Of a stretch of 43,613 nucleotides of DNA, positions 29,111 to 38,932 are shown one piece after another. Positions within the stretch are counted from its first letter, which is position 1, and every line of letters starts with the position of its first letter. The DNA lies in contig MJCC01000007.1 in NCBI GenBank assembly GCA_001766655.1, positions 435,991-479,603 of the forward strand, read 5' to 3'. Position numbers and translations under genes: made by a program. The notes beneath the pieces are model-generated. The model saw only the letters and a program-made list of their open reading frames with translations. It did not search any database and was not told the origin of the DNA. The DNA is from Phytomonas francai (lineage: Eukaryota; Euglenozoa; Kinetoplastea; Trypanosomatida; Trypanosomatidae).

Positions 29111-30404
29111 TTACACATGCTGGAAGTGTTGATTATTTCGAAACTCCTCATAAAGGGTGAACATGACGTGCAGAGAGTCGATAAGGGAGTTGTAGACGGG
29201 AATATCTAAGAGCACGCAGAGCAGACGCGCGTACTGCTCGAGGTCGAGGTCGATGCCCGGCGAGGGGAGCTGCCCGTTCGCGTTGAGGAATTCCTCGAAA
29301 CCAGCTGGCCAGGCCTGGAGGAGGGTGTTGATATCCGGCATCGGCTTCGAGTAGTTGACCGTAGGTAGGGGCTTCTTGTAGTGGACCTTCTTGACGTCGG
29401 CGATCCAGCGGTTGAGCACCTCCGGGCGGTTAGGGGCGTCCTCGAAGGAGTCCACGACCTGCGGAAGCTCCCCGACGTGCGCGTTCGTCGCGCGCAGTTC
29501 GAGCAGGACGACGGCCGGGTTCGACTGCGGGATCGAGGGCTCGTCGAGGAGGTAGAGCCCGAGCCCCTCCGGGCAGCCATCCGCGCGGGGGATCTTCACG
29601 AAGGGGTCGAGCTCCCCGACCGCCGGGATGTAATCCGGGATGAAGGGCAGCAACTTCGCCGACAGCTCCGCTGTCATCGGCTGGTAGTCGAGGATGTGCT
29701 TGAAGAGGTCCTGCATCGCGCGGCTGGCCTTCGCGTTGACCTTGGCGTACTTCGCCGGGGAGTACGCGAGGTCATTCGGTGTGAGCTCGGCATTGGCGGC
29801 CGCGGGCTCCTCGTAGGCCGACGGGGTGGCGCTGTCTCCGCGGAGGCTGCGCGGGGCGTTGGGGGCGCCGTGCGTGCCCATGCCCCCCGCGCCCGGGGAG
29901 GGTCTCCGGGGCCTGCGAGTGCGGCCCGGGGTAGCCCCGCCCGAGGCCCGCGCCCTCCTCCTCCTCCTCCTCGTTGTCGTCGTCGTCGGAGCGGGGGCCG
30001 CGGAATTGCGGGGTTCCCGGCGCCGTCCCGCTCGCGACGGACTCCGCCGGCGTCTTCGTGACGTCGGTCTCGTGGACGGCGATGGCCTCGTCGTGCGCCG
30101 CGTTCGTGAGGGCGACGCCCTGCTGGTGCGACCCCGCCGAGCTCAAGCGCGGCGTCATGATGAGCTCCGGGTCCATCACGCAGATCCGCTCGTCGTTGTA
30201 GTCGTTGTAGAGGAGGCTGTCCTGGAGCTCGGCCGCGCCGGGATCGGAGAGGTCGCGCGCGGCCTCGACGGGGTAGGCCCCCAGCCGCTGCGGGAGCGGG
30301 ACCTCCAGCCCCCCGTGCGTCCCGGGTCGCTCGCCATCGGAGACGCCCTCGGTGCTGCGCTCGCTCGTCGTGTCGTTGTTGGAGTAGTCGACAGGCCCTT
30401 CCAT
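29111..30404 (-). CDS. IFT46: Intraflagellar transport protein IFT46, with an apparent frame break
   Basis: The conserved core is in frame from ATG at 29881 to TAA at 29111 (256 residues). IFT46 is an IFT-B protein that carries axonemal cargo such as outer-arm dyneins. Matching segments are LFKHILDYQP, KLLPFIPDYIPAVGELDPFVKIPR, GLYLLDEPS, VNYSKPMPDINTLLQAWP and the ending LDIPVYNSLIDSLHVMFTLYEEF...NNQHF, all family hallmarks. Family members carry an acidic N-terminal region. Here it is in another frame: from ATG at 30404 (MEGPVDYSNNDTTSERSTEG), an open frame of about 175 codons leads to a DDDDNEEEEEE stretch and then runs on out of register. Dropping one base from the six-C run at 29883-29888 joins the frames into one of 431 codons. 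The break is thus probably an assembly error in a GC-rich homopolymer, or a true mutation. The core alone would lack the acidic N-terminus. Confidence 0.88.
29883..29888. other. Six-C run at the suspected IFT46 frame break
   Basis: The plus strand reads GCCCCCCGCGCCCGGGG here. One base fewer in this run puts the acidic N-terminal frame in register with the conserved IFT46 core. The exact position of the indel could be anywhere between about 29790 and 29960. Confidence 0.5.
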
Positions 30405-32078
30405 CGTGGTTGGGGGGTGACAGAAAGGTCAATCAATCCGGATGAGGTCACGTCAGCCCACGAGATGGATCGGGAAAGGGTGCTCACTATTTTCGCTTTT
30501 TCGTATCTATCGATCTATCTAGATATATATATGTATATAAAGAGATGCATTGTATCGTTGGTTTGGTAGGAATACGGAAGGAGATAGGAAGGTTAGGTTG
30601 GAATCGTGGTTTTAAGGTATTGGATAGGATTTTTACATGGAAGTACCAACTACGAATATAAATGTGTGTCTGAGGGATGACAAAATCGCGGCACTATTCA
30701 AAACCAACCATTTTCATTTTAGATTGGTTTAAATGCCTCTGATGCTAAAGTGATAAATGTCAAATTGACAACGAAATAGGCGAAGGAATCCAGAATCACC
30801 ATGAGCTGGTAGAAAAATAGAACGAGTAAACACAGCATGAAATACATTGTAATTGTACCACGCTGCTCTCTTCCCTCCCCCCCTTTCTTGTCATGCCCTA
30901 TCTTTCCCTCTCGCTGGCTCTTTCCTCCCTAGACTTAATTAAAGAGCTTACAAGGATTTCGCCGCGCAACATGGCAAATAGGTTTATAGGGGATACCTCC
31001 ATTTTGATCTATAAAGCAATTCGTGTATGGATTCGAGCTCCCTACGACACCTGGTCAGCATTCTTTTTTGTTCATGCATTCATCTACTATTCCCGACTAA
31101 TGTGAATTAAAATAAGGAAGCAAGGAGCAAAGTACCAAAATGGAATGCATTGAAGCGGGGAAAACGTCTCTACCGAATACAAGGATAGTCTTGGTGACTA
31201 AATGCTAAAAGTAAGAACATACGCTGTTTGTTGATACCGTTTTATTGATCTCGCGCTTCGTCTATTTTCAACTAATAGAGATTATAGCTTTGTGTTCTCG
31301 TTAGTTAACTATGCGGGTAAAGCCCTTAAAAATGCAATCTTTCAATAGCCACGCAAACTTTATTCACTCCTTTACTTAATAATAATAATAATAATAATAA
31401 TAGTGAATTAATCGACAGTAGGTTTGTAATATACACCTAAGATTGAAAACGATCCTTTCCCCATGCTAAAAACAAGCGGGACATCAAAAGAATAAGATTT
31501 TCTAACAGGAAAATTTATATACATGTGTGCATTGGTATATATATATATTGTATATTGTTAGTATTATTTTCTCAGATTCAGCCTTGTGATATAATTCAAA
31601 GGAACACCATCGTATCGCGACAAGCAACAAAAGTAAAGAAAGGTTGCATTGAATAGGGCAATAGTCCATGAATGAATAAAAATGTCGCCAATCACAATCG
31701 GAACACGAACAAAAAACATAGGTTTGCGTGCTACGACACATATGTATATTTCACCTTGAATCAAGGTATGAGTATATTCACATTTGCCCTATATTTAGGA
31801 AAGCAAAACTTCAAACATCTATAAAATTAGAGCATGCGTAAAGCTACGGTACACACAAATGGGAAAGACAAAGAGGAGGAACGATATAGTACACCTGTAA
31901 TATTTTTTCTCTCACTGTATTAGCTTCAAAGGAGTAGTTAAGAATAAAAGCTTTGGACCCCAAACCAAATAAGGGATAAAGCAACCCTTGCAGGAATGGA
32001 CAGAAGGCATTTGGTTCGCAATCTTGGAAAGAAGCAAACCTTATAATAATAATAAAAGAAAGAGAAAAAAAAAGCGCA
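30405..32078. other. Longest spacer, between ch-TOG and IFT46; weak small frames only
   Basis: A 1.67 kb AT-rich spacer with ATCTATC/TA repeats near 30505-30540, an (AAT)n tract and short TA runs. Two weak coding candidates occur. On the plus strand, a strong pyrimidine tract ending in AG at 30933 precedes an ATG at 30971 with 44 codons including a hydrophobic segment. On the minus strand, a 79-codon frame from ATG at 31741 to 31502 is Cys-rich with a hydrophobic stretch but runs through a TA repeat. I do not call either as a gene. The spacer is longer than most here, so a small RNA or short protein gene is possible. Confidence 0.5.
31377..31402. repeat. (AAT)n microsatellite
   Basis: About eight to nine AAT units in the spacer between ch-TOG and IFT46. 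Confidence 0.85.
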
Positions 32079-35000
32079 TTATAAGGATTTTAAGATCTGC
32101 GGAAGCTGAAAAGAGGGAGATTTTTCACTATCATCTCTCTGCTTTCGCTCCAACTTCCGTTTGATATACTGTCTAAATGCCTCGGAGCAGCGCATTAGTT
32201 GGTGCCGGAACTCCTCCTCGTAGTCGGTGCTCGAGCGGGCCTGCTTGAGGAACGAATAGAGCTCATCAATGCCCTGCGACGTCGTGAGGTGGTTCCGGAT
32301 GCGCGCGAACACGCTGGCCATGAAGTCGCTCGAGCCGTTCTTTTCAACGCGAGAGGTGCTTTGTGCGCTGGAAAGCGACTTTTTCTCGCTCGGCGAGGAT
32401 ATGGACGGGGGTGGCTTCTGTGGAGTGGTGGTTTTGCCGAGCGGCGGCGGCGGGGAGGCTTCGGCCAACGCGCTCGGCTGGACGATCGTCCGAAGGGTCG
32501 TCAGCGCCTCCGGGGGGGCGGCCGGATCGACGTGGGTGGGATTCCCCGAGCGGAGCGGCGTGGTCTTCGCCGTGGTGGTGTTCAGAATGGCGTTAGGATT
32601 AACGTTCGGCGAAGCCGCGATGATCGAGGGGGGGGGGACAGGGGTAGACGCCGCGGGGGGAGCCACGGCCGAGCTCACGACGACCTTCTTCGCGATCGCC
32701 GTGGAGCCATTTTCGGGGTTGTGGGGCGGCGTCGACGAGGCCCGCTGCTGCTTCCGATTCTCCTCGGCGGCCTGCAGCTCGTTTTTGTCCTTGCTGCGCT
32801 GCGTGCGCCCGTGCTCGTCGAGGCAGGCGCGGATGAAGTGCGCGACGAGGTTCTGCGAGCCCACCAGCTTGTCGGCGACGACCAGGAGCTCGGGCCCCCA
32901 GCGCCGCGTGGCCGACTGGAGAAGGGTCTTCACCGTCCGAATGGGTAGGTCGTCCAGCTCGCGGAAGGCACTCGGGGGGTGCTGCAGTAAATACTCATGA
33001 CAGCACAAAATGATATTGCCAGATTGCACTTTCTCAAGGTCCACACGCATGATGCACTTGACGGTTACCTGGATGTACTTGAGATCGTTCTTCTGGCCGG
33101 TATGGAGGTAGGTCGCGGAGTAGCTTGTCATCTTCGAGAGGAGGGCGCTAAAAACCTCGTTTTGGGAACACCCCTCCAGAAGTTTTAGAGTCATACTGTT
33201 CAGTGATTTTAACCCCGTTTCCTGGCTCGAAAAGCTCTCAGACAGGAGACAATCGAAGATGATCCCCAAAAGGCGGAAGAGAAGACCACTGTGGCAGCGC
33301 TGCGCGCTGCGTGGCGAGATAAAGATCGCTCTGAGGCAGCCAATTAAACCGAGTGCAAGATCGAGGGAGAAGTTCTTCACGTTACCGTGGAGCCGCTCCG
33401 CCATCGCCATCATCATCTCAGGAGTTCCGCAATCATCGCCATCCCGAAGATGCCGCATGAAGTCTGTGCACATGGCATACGCTACGCTTGGAGTTGCCGA
33501 GCGAAGCCCTTCTACGATTTCCGGCATAGTATATGTCCACTTGCTCTGCCCGGCTTGGTCTCCCGCTGCTGGGGCCTCGCTCTGCGTGGATTGGCTTTCA
33601 TTGTGGCTGCTCCCATGACTCACACTATTATTGTTCTTGTTCGGATAGATCGGGCTGCCATGGACCTTTAATTTAGGAGTCGTCTGCATGGTGCCGCTGC
33701 TTTTGGGGTTTCTGATATGCGAAACATTCTTTTCGTATGTGAGGGGCATCGAGAGCTCGGCTGAGGTCTTCGAAACAAACACGTCCTCGGAGAGCGAGCT
33801 GGTGTTGTTGTTGTTGTTTTTGTGGCTGATAATGAGAACGGGTGGCTCGGTTTTGATGATATTGACGACATTTGAGCGAACCAGCGGTGGGTGGCCTTGC
33901 CGTAGTGAGGTGGAGCTCGTAGCACTATACGGCGTGCGAGCCCCGCCGCTGTGTGAGGTCGCTGTCCCCATGGGCAATAAAGGCATCACCTCCTCAGAGT
34001 GCACCGAGTTGTTGTTATAGAAACGCGGGGTGGCCTCGTTATGGATCTGGATCTGCCGCTCAATCGCGGGAAGGACGATCTGGCGCTCAGCGGGCTTCAG
34101 CTTATTGATATAGCGAAGAAATCCATCTTCCCTAACGATAGGGACAGCATAGCCCACCACCTGCTCCGCTGCGATCCGCACCTCGGAGATGCGATCCATA
34201 AGAGCGTTAACGATCGCGGGTACCAACGTCTGCAGGACCGCTCTCGAAATGGTATGATCGGCGGGCAGGTTCACAAAGCCGTACTGCATCGCCTCCAGGG
34301 TGTTTTGACGGGTGATGTTTGAATCCGCGGTGAGCGGCTTCTGCAGAAGCGGCAGCATCCCATCCAGCCCGAGGATATCCATCCCGAGGAAAAGCACATT
34401 GCGCGCGCCCTCACGGAGGGCGACCTTTTGGTCCCCCAACATCGCAGTCGCGGCGGGGAGCAGGCGGCGCAGCCCGGCTTTGCACTCCACATGGTCTCCC
34501 ACGCTCACGACGAGCGCTATCACGCGCAGGACGTCCACGACGAAGTTCTTGTTCGACTCGTCCAGGCGCTCGCCGAGGGCGCGCAGGAGCGGGGTCACCG
34601 CGTTCACCGGCAGGGCGTCCGGTCCGCCCTGGCGAAGATGCTCCTCGAGGGTGTGGACGGCGGCGATGCGCCCCCGCCAGTCCGCCCCGTCCGAGATCTC
34701 CTGGACGAGCACGCGCAGCCTCGGCGGGACGTCGAGGCCGGCCGAGGAAGCCGACGTCGGCACGTTCCCCGCCGCCTCCACCGACGCCGCCGAGGGCTGC
34801 CGCTGCGAGCCTTGCTTCGAGCCCCGCTGGCGGCGCGGCAGCTTCGGGTTTGCCGGGGACTTCGCGCCCGGGCTTGGCGGGCCGCTTGTCGTCCGCGTCC
34901 GCTTCTGCGCGGCCGCCGCGGGCTTCTGCAGGTCCCGCGCGGGGGGGCTCGCGCTCTCGGGGCCGAGCGTCGGCGTCGAGTAGGGGCTCCGATCCGCGGA

Positions 35001-37535
35001 CGGGGGGGGGACCGCGCCGTTCCGCCGCGCCTCCTGCTCGTACGCCGCGCGCACCGCCGGCGGGAAGGCGCCGAGGTGGGCCCGCACCCCGCCGGGCACG
35101 ACGCGGTCGAGGCCGGCGAGCACCTGCAGCGCGCTTGCGCGGACGGGCGGGGCCGCCTGCTCAAAGCACGCCCGCCGGAGGTACTCCAGGATGCCCTTCA
35201 CGTCGATCTCGCCCGGCTTGCCGGCGTGCGTCTCCCTGCCATCCCCCCTGTCCCCGCCATCCGCCGCCGACGGCAGGGTCTCGAGGTGCTCCTGGAGATA
35301 GGCATTGCACCCCAGCAGCAGCTTCGGCGTGTTGACCTGGGCCGCCGCCGCGAGCATGTGCTTGAATACAAACCGCCAGCCCAAGTATTCGGCGATCCGC
35401 GCAAGTATGTTGCGCACAAGCTTCTGATTTTTCGGCTCCGTCAGGTGAGGGGTGCAACCGTCTACAATCGCGTAGCCCGCGCCCAGAGAGACGGACCTCA
35501 TCCGCGTCAGGGCGTCCTCGAGGGTCGCCAAAAGAATCTGAAAAACCTGGAAGATCGATTCCTTCCACCCCGGATAGGCGCGCAAATACACTACCAAGAC
35601 GTCGAAGTACCGCTTCAACTGGGCGGAGGTCCACACGTCGACGGCGGCCTTTACCTTTAGCATGCCGCTATGCCGCTGCGACCACTCATTCGACCGCAGT
35701 TGGTCCAAAACCGTAGTATCCCCGTTCAAAAGCCCTAGCATGGTGTTAACGCAGTCCATTTTTACCGGTAAGGTCGATTCCAGCGCGACCCCGTCGTCTA
35801 GGATAGTTGGCTGCGGCCTGGAGGAGGGGGTGGCGCAGGACGCCTTGCTCGTGCTGTTCGGTGGGGTGTTTTTCCAAGAACTTGCCTGAGGGGAAGGTTT
35901 GGAATCGGCAGGTACGATGGCCTCCGATGTCGACGTCAGTGCATTCTCTAGACGCAGAACCTTCTTCGCAGGTGAGCCTGAAGGGGTCGTGTTGCTCGCG
36001 ACAACAGTCCGCATCCGACTCATCTGCTTGTCGTCCATAGAGGCGAGGACACTGGCAAAGGAGGACTCATCAAAGACCTCAATCAGCTTGTTAAGAAGAA
36101 GGTAAGCGGCATCTCTATTAGCGGATTTGTCATCGTTCACCATGCGCTTTAGCATATCCGTTGACCTGGAGAGCTTTCCATACTGGGAACGGTCTAGTTT
36201 CCCCACCATCCGCGTGCAAAAATTTATGACGGCCAACCGTTGTGAGGGATTTTTACTATTACTGGACTGCTCCATTTCATCGGAGCACTGATCTAAAGTT
36301 ATGCAGTGATACCGAATAAGTCGCTCCAGGGTACCCATAACGTGCTCTAGTACACTAGATTTCTTATCCTTCATTTTCTCAAAAAGTGGATTCAAAAAGC
36401 TCCGCGCATAGGACGCAAAATCAGCCCGCAGTCCTCGCGCGCATGCTTCAACCATCTTGAACCCCAGAAGCATTAAGGGCGCCTGCGGATCTACAAGATA
36501 AATTTTCATCATATTCGAAAGCTCATGATAGTCATCCTTTGCAGAGAATCGTGGCGCAGCTAGGAGGGGCAAGAGCGCCTCACTCACTAATGAAGACCTA
36601 TCCTGCCATTTTATGCTCTTGTCAAGCGCATTTTTGAAGAAGTTTTTGGGTAACTTTGACAGGATTGGCGACTCATTCAGCTTAGCATACTCATCGTCAG
36701 TAACGTCGTTGTTAACTTCTCCACGAGCAAGTGAGGAAACAGGTGCGATGGCCTTCACGGTATTTCTATTGGATTGGGTTTCCCCCTTAATTCGTTTTGG
36801 ATGTGCCCCGCCAACGACTACGTCCGCAAACTTTTGCTCCAGCTCCTGAAGCTGCACGTCGCGGAGGTCCGTGAGGGAGTTCTTGATGCCGGCGCCGATG
36901 TATCGATAGCACTGGCAACACAAATTAATCGCTTCCTTCCGGACAGTCGGGTTTGAATCGTTGAAAAGGGGTTGCATCGCCTTCAAAATGGGCTTGATGG
37001 GGAGGCTTTGAACGCCATAGTCGTGTACTAGATTTGCGCAGAGCTGGGCCGCTGCCATTCGGTTTTTGGGCGTCTTGTGCGACATTGCCGGGATAAGCAG
37101 CTCAAACACCTCCTCCTGACTCCCATTCTCGACAAGAAGGGAAATGAGGTAGAAACTATTCTCCACCGCGTTTGGCCGGCCCGTGATTCCCTTGTCTAAG
37201 ATAACAGAAAGCAGCGCGCGAGAGAGCACGCTGAACTCGGCCTCATTCGCGGACTTTGCGAGGGTTGCCGCTGTTTTGATGAGGGCCTCCAGCGCAGGTA
37301 TGTTATGCTCAGGCGGTAGATTGACCAGACTTTTGAAGAAGCCCTCTCTATATCGCGTGATGTTCTGCGCCACCCGCTCATAGCCCTCCTTGCGTGCTCT
37401 CCAGTTGTGGTTCTGCAAGAGCTTCTCTAGCGGCAGATTGCTGAAGTCATCTGCTGGTGAGGACGACACCATTGCCTGGAAGGGAGCCCCCTTATTATCC
37501 CCCCTCATGCCAATGGGTCTTTCATCAAACTGCAT
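32079..37535 (-). CDS. CKAP5: XMAP215/ch-TOG family microtubule polymerase
   Basis: An 1818-residue protein from ATG at 37535 (MQFDERPIGMRGDN) to TAA. The frame is open 16 codons further to a TTG, which lies upstream of the likely splice acceptor. The family binds tubulin dimers through TOG domains and speeds microtubule growth at plus ends and spindle poles. Four TOG-type HEAT arrays are visible: TOG1 from about 31 (FSNLPLEKLLQNHNWRARKEGYE), TOG2 from about 295 (ALDKSIKWQDR), TOG3 from about 590 (LRSNEWSQRHSGMLKV) and TOG4 from about 930 (ISDGADWRGRIAAVHTLEEHL). A further helical array lies at about 1330-1590, with DDLPIRTVKTLLQS as in ch-TOG. The C-terminal block (about 1730-1800, VFARIRNHLTTSQGIDELYSF) matches the ch-TOG C-terminal helical segment. 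Basic Ser/Pro linkers join the arrays, and the TOG3-TOG4 linker (34600-35300) is very GC-rich. Four TOGs make it intermediate between yeast (two) and animal (five) forms. Confidence 0.95.
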   Translation of the reverse strand: MQFDERPIGMRGDNKGAPFQAMVSSSPADDFSNLPLEKLLQNHNWRARKEGYERVAQNITRYREGFFKSLVNLPPEHNIPALEALIKTAATLAKSANEAEFSVLSRALLSVILDKGITGRPNAVENSFYLISLLVENGSQEEVFELLIPAMSHKTPKNRMAAAQLCANLVHDYGVQSLPIKPILKAMQPLFNDSNPTVRKEAINLCCQCYRYIGAGIKNSLTDLRDVQLQELEQKFADVVVGGAHPKRIKGETQSNRNTVKAIAPVSSLARGEVNNDVTDDEYAKLNESPILSKLPKNFFKNALDKSIKWQDRSSLVSEALLPLLAAPRFSAKDDYHELSNMMKIYLVDPQAPLMLLGFKMVEACARGLRADFASYARSFLNPLFEKMKDKKSSVLEHVMGTLERLIRYHCITLDQCSDEMEQSSNSKNPSQRLAVINFCTRMVGKLDRSQYGKLSRSTDMLKRMVNDDKSANRDAAYLLLNKLIEVFDESSFASVLASMDDKQMSRMRTVVASNTTPSGSPAKKVLRLENALTSTSEAIVPADSKPSPQASSWKNTPPNSTSKASCATPSSRPQPTILDDGVALESTLPVKMDCVNTMLGLLNGDTTVLDQLRSNEWSQRHSGMLKVKAAVDVWTSAQLKRYFDVLVVYLRAYPGWKESIFQVFQILLATLEDALTRMRSVSLGAGYAIVDGCTPHLTEPKNQKLVRNILARIAEYLGWRFVFKHMLAAAAQVNTPKLLLGCNAYLQEHLETLPSAADGGDRGDGRETHAGKPGEIDVKGILEYLRRACFEQAAPPVRASALQVLAGLDRVVPGGVRAHLGAFPPAVRAAYEQEARRNGAVPPPSADRSPYSTPTLGPESASPPARDLQKPAAAAQKRTRTTSGPPSPGAKSPANPKLPRRQRGSKQGSQRQPSAASVEAAGNVPTSASSAGLDVPPRLRVLVQEISDGADWRGRIAAVHTLEEHLRQGGPDALPVNAVTPLLRALGERLDESNKNFVVDVLRVIALVVSVGDHVECKAGLRRLLPAATAMLGDQKVALREGARNVLFLGMDILGLDGMLPLLQKPLTADSNITRQNTLEAMQYGFVNLPADHTISRAVLQTLVPAIVNALMDRISEVRIAAEQVVGYAVPIVREDGFLRYINKLKPAERQIVLPAIERQIQIHNEATPRFYNNNSVHSEEVMPLLPMGTATSHSGGARTPYSATSSTSLRQGHPPLVRSNVVNIIKTEPPVLIISHKNNNNNTSSLSEDVFVSKTSAELSMPLTYEKNVSHIRNPKSSGTMQTTPKLKVHGSPIYPNKNNNSVSHGSSHNESQSTQSEAPAAGDQAGQSKWTYTMPEIVEGLRSATPSVAYAMCTDFMRHLRDGDDCGTPEMMMAMAERLHGNVKNFSLDLALGLIGCLRAIFISPRSAQRCHSGLLFRLLGIIFDCLLSESFSSQETGLKSLNSMTLKLLEGCSQNEVFSALLSKMTSYSATYLHTGQKNDLKYIQVTVKCIMRVDLEKVQSGNIILCCHEYLLQHPPSAFRELDDLPIRTVKTLLQSATRRWGPELLVVADKLVGSQNLVAHFIRACLDEHGRTQRSKDKNELQAAEENRKQQRASSTPPHNPENGSTAIAKKVVVSSAVAPPAASTPVPPPSIIAASPNVNPNAILNTTTAKTTPLRSGNPTHVDPAAPPEALTTLRTIVQPSALAEASPPPPLGKTTTPQKPPPSISSPSEKKSLSSAQSTSRVEKNGSSDFMASVFARIRNHLTTSQGIDELYSFLKQARSSTDYEEEFRHQLMRCSEAFRQYIKRKLERKQRDDSEKSPSFQLPQILKSL

Positions 37536-38313
37536 CCTTACTTTGAGGATGAAATAATTAGTAGAAAAAATACTGAAATACAACTAAATCAAGACAAAAA
37601 CAAACTGATATATGAAAAGGTAGTATTTTTGCAGAAGTATTTATTGATTTCACCTACAGATTTGCATCTATCTGACACGAGGGAAAGAGAGAGATAAAAG
37701 CCAACGAAAGTATTGATAGATGCATATTCCAAAGATTTTCACCATTATATTAAAATAAAACCGATTTTGAGAATAAAGCATACGGAATCCATTCCTCCCT
37801 ACCTCTTCTATTTTTTGCTGACAAGATACATGAGATGTTTATTGATTTCCTTTTATGCACATTCGACGAATAAAAATGTGAAACACCCATCTATTCATTT
37901 AAAGAAGCCTCTCAAATAGAACTTTGTAAAGATTTTAATTTTTGCACAAGTCGCCGAAGGCTTCTGACTAAGCTTTATTTTTGTTCCTTCTCTTCTAATT
38001 TTTTTAGATCATTTATAGAGAATATGACCGGAGATCATTTCATAAAGCGTTCAAAAGAAAAGACAATCATATCAACGATTAAAAATGGGGCGTTGGAAAC
38101 GATAATTTTGCTACTGTTGCATCTTCAAAAAACTATGATAAAATACCGGGAAAGACAATACAAGCTTAAAAAGGTTAAAATGCATCTTTCTGATTTCCTT
38201 GATCGTGGATTTGAGCTCCCAAGACAAAGTCATAAAAATATATATCAAAAATGTCAGGAAAGAAGAATACATATGACAATACTATTTCAAATCAGGGGTA
38301 AACCCCTCAGAAA
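37536..38313. other. Spacer upstream of ch-TOG, with a possible plus-strand gene
   Basis: AT-rich. It holds the ch-TOG leader and the 3' region of the small membrane-protein gene. A plus-strand pyrimidine tract and AG at 37974-38007 lead into a 101-codon frame described separately. A short hairpin AGGGGT-AA-ACCCCT lies at 38295-38308. Confidence 0.6.
37584..37604 (-). promoter_or_regulatory. Candidate spliced-leader acceptor for the ch-TOG gene
   Basis: The coding strand reads TTTGTTTTTGTCTTGATTTAG about 50 bases before the ATG at 37535, with a second AG (TTTCAG) at 37573-37574. Either one places 37535 as the first ATG. Confidence 0.45.
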
Positions 38314-38329
38314 TTATGTCTTTTTCTGA
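38024..38329 (+). CDS. Possible plus-strand small protein, 101 aa (uncertain)
   Basis: An ATG-started frame of 101 codons on the strand opposite every other gene. It begins 17 bases after a strong plus-strand pyrimidine tract ending in AG (TTTTTGTTCCTTCTC, then TAATTTTTTTAG at 38007), the form of a spliced-leader acceptor. The product is Lys-rich and basic, with a short hydrophobic stretch ETIILLLLHLQK near residues 26-37 and no recognised domain. The last five codons and stop overlap the end of the convergent 175-residue gene. In DNA this AT-rich a stop-free run of 101 codons is uncommon but not impossible by chance. Composition is close to the flanking spacer, which argues against it. I rate it as a candidate only. 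Confidence 0.22.
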   Translation: MTGDHFIKRSKEKTIISTIKNGALETIILLLLHLQKTMIKYRERQYKLKKVKMHLSDFLDRGFELPRQSHKNIYQKCQERRIHMTILFQIRGKPLRNYVFF

Positions 38330-38841
38330 TTCCTTGGAAGAAACTGTTGCAGCAGCTCCTGAACCTGGTCATCAATATTCTCCACTTTAGAGACTTTACG
38401 CCGTTCATATATCTCTAGATACCTGTCATCTCGATTCACTAAAATCATTCCGTCGGTCATGAGAACCTGATTCGCGTTCGGCACCTTCTCCGTAGCGTGG
38501 AAGATAGAAGTCCTATTTGAATTCACGGGCATGCTCATGGATAATTCGGGACTATTGGATGATGATAAAGAGCCGCTTGCTTCGGCAATCTGCGGTTCAA
38601 GTCGGGCAGACGATTTGATATGCAGCCTTTTCCATATCTTTTTAAAACTGATGGCTCGGTATATCCTTCTCAGGATCACAAAGTAAAGAAGAAAACGCCA
38701 ATTTTTTTTTATCCATGACAGGGCAATAATGGCCGCTAAATTCAACGGTGGGTTGATATTTCCGACAATCTCTTTTAGTATAGTCACCCCCGAGACGACC
38801 TGATCGCTAACAATGTCGGAAAGTTGTGAATTAGAATACAT
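38314..38841 (-). CDS. Small single-pass membrane protein, unrecognised, 175 aa
   Basis: Complete frame from ATG at 38841 (MYSNSQLSDIVSDQV) to TAA. Residues 33-60 form a hydrophobic helix (PLNLAAIIALSWIKKNWRFL, then LYFVILRR) interrupted by KK, followed at once by a strongly basic segment RAISFKKIWKRLHIK. This is either one membrane anchor or a short hairpin with a cytosolic basic flank. The remaining 100 residues are polar: a Ser-rich linker, then an ordered piece VLMTDGMILVNRDDRYLEIYERR, and a C-terminal amphipathic helix DDQVQELLQQFLPRNQKK. No signal peptide cleavage site is evident. I do not recognise the family. The gene lies between the PH-like protein gene and ch-TOG on the same strand. 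Confidence 0.7.
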   Translation of the reverse strand: MYSNSQLSDIVSDQVVSGVTILKEIVGNINPPLNLAAIIALSWIKKNWRFLLYFVILRRIYRAISFKKIWKRLHIKSSARLEPQIAEASGSLSSSNSPELSMSMPVNSNRTSIFHATEKVPNANQVLMTDGMILVNRDDRYLEIYERRKVSKVENIDDQVQELLQQFLPRNQKKT

Positions 38842-38893
38842 CGCTTCTCTTTCTCGCTCTTTTTCTCGCTATGTGTATGTATGTGTAAATATA

Positions 38894-38932
<39 letters not shown>

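Noticed and set aside
31502..31741. 79-codon minus-strand frame with an ATG
   Set aside because: Runs through a TA repeat (YNIYIYQ), overlaps an equally open alternative frame, and has no recognisable content. Not excluded, but unsupported.
34428..35660. Plus-strand 410-codon frame opposite ch-TOG
   Set aside because: Lies antisense to the GC-rich TOG3-TOG4 linker, with an Arg/Gly/Ala-rich product and no acceptor signal before it.
38295..38308. Hairpin AGGGGT-AA-ACCCCT as a terminator
   Set aside because: Short stem with a two-base loop, no U-run, and intrinsic terminators are not expected for Pol II transcription units.
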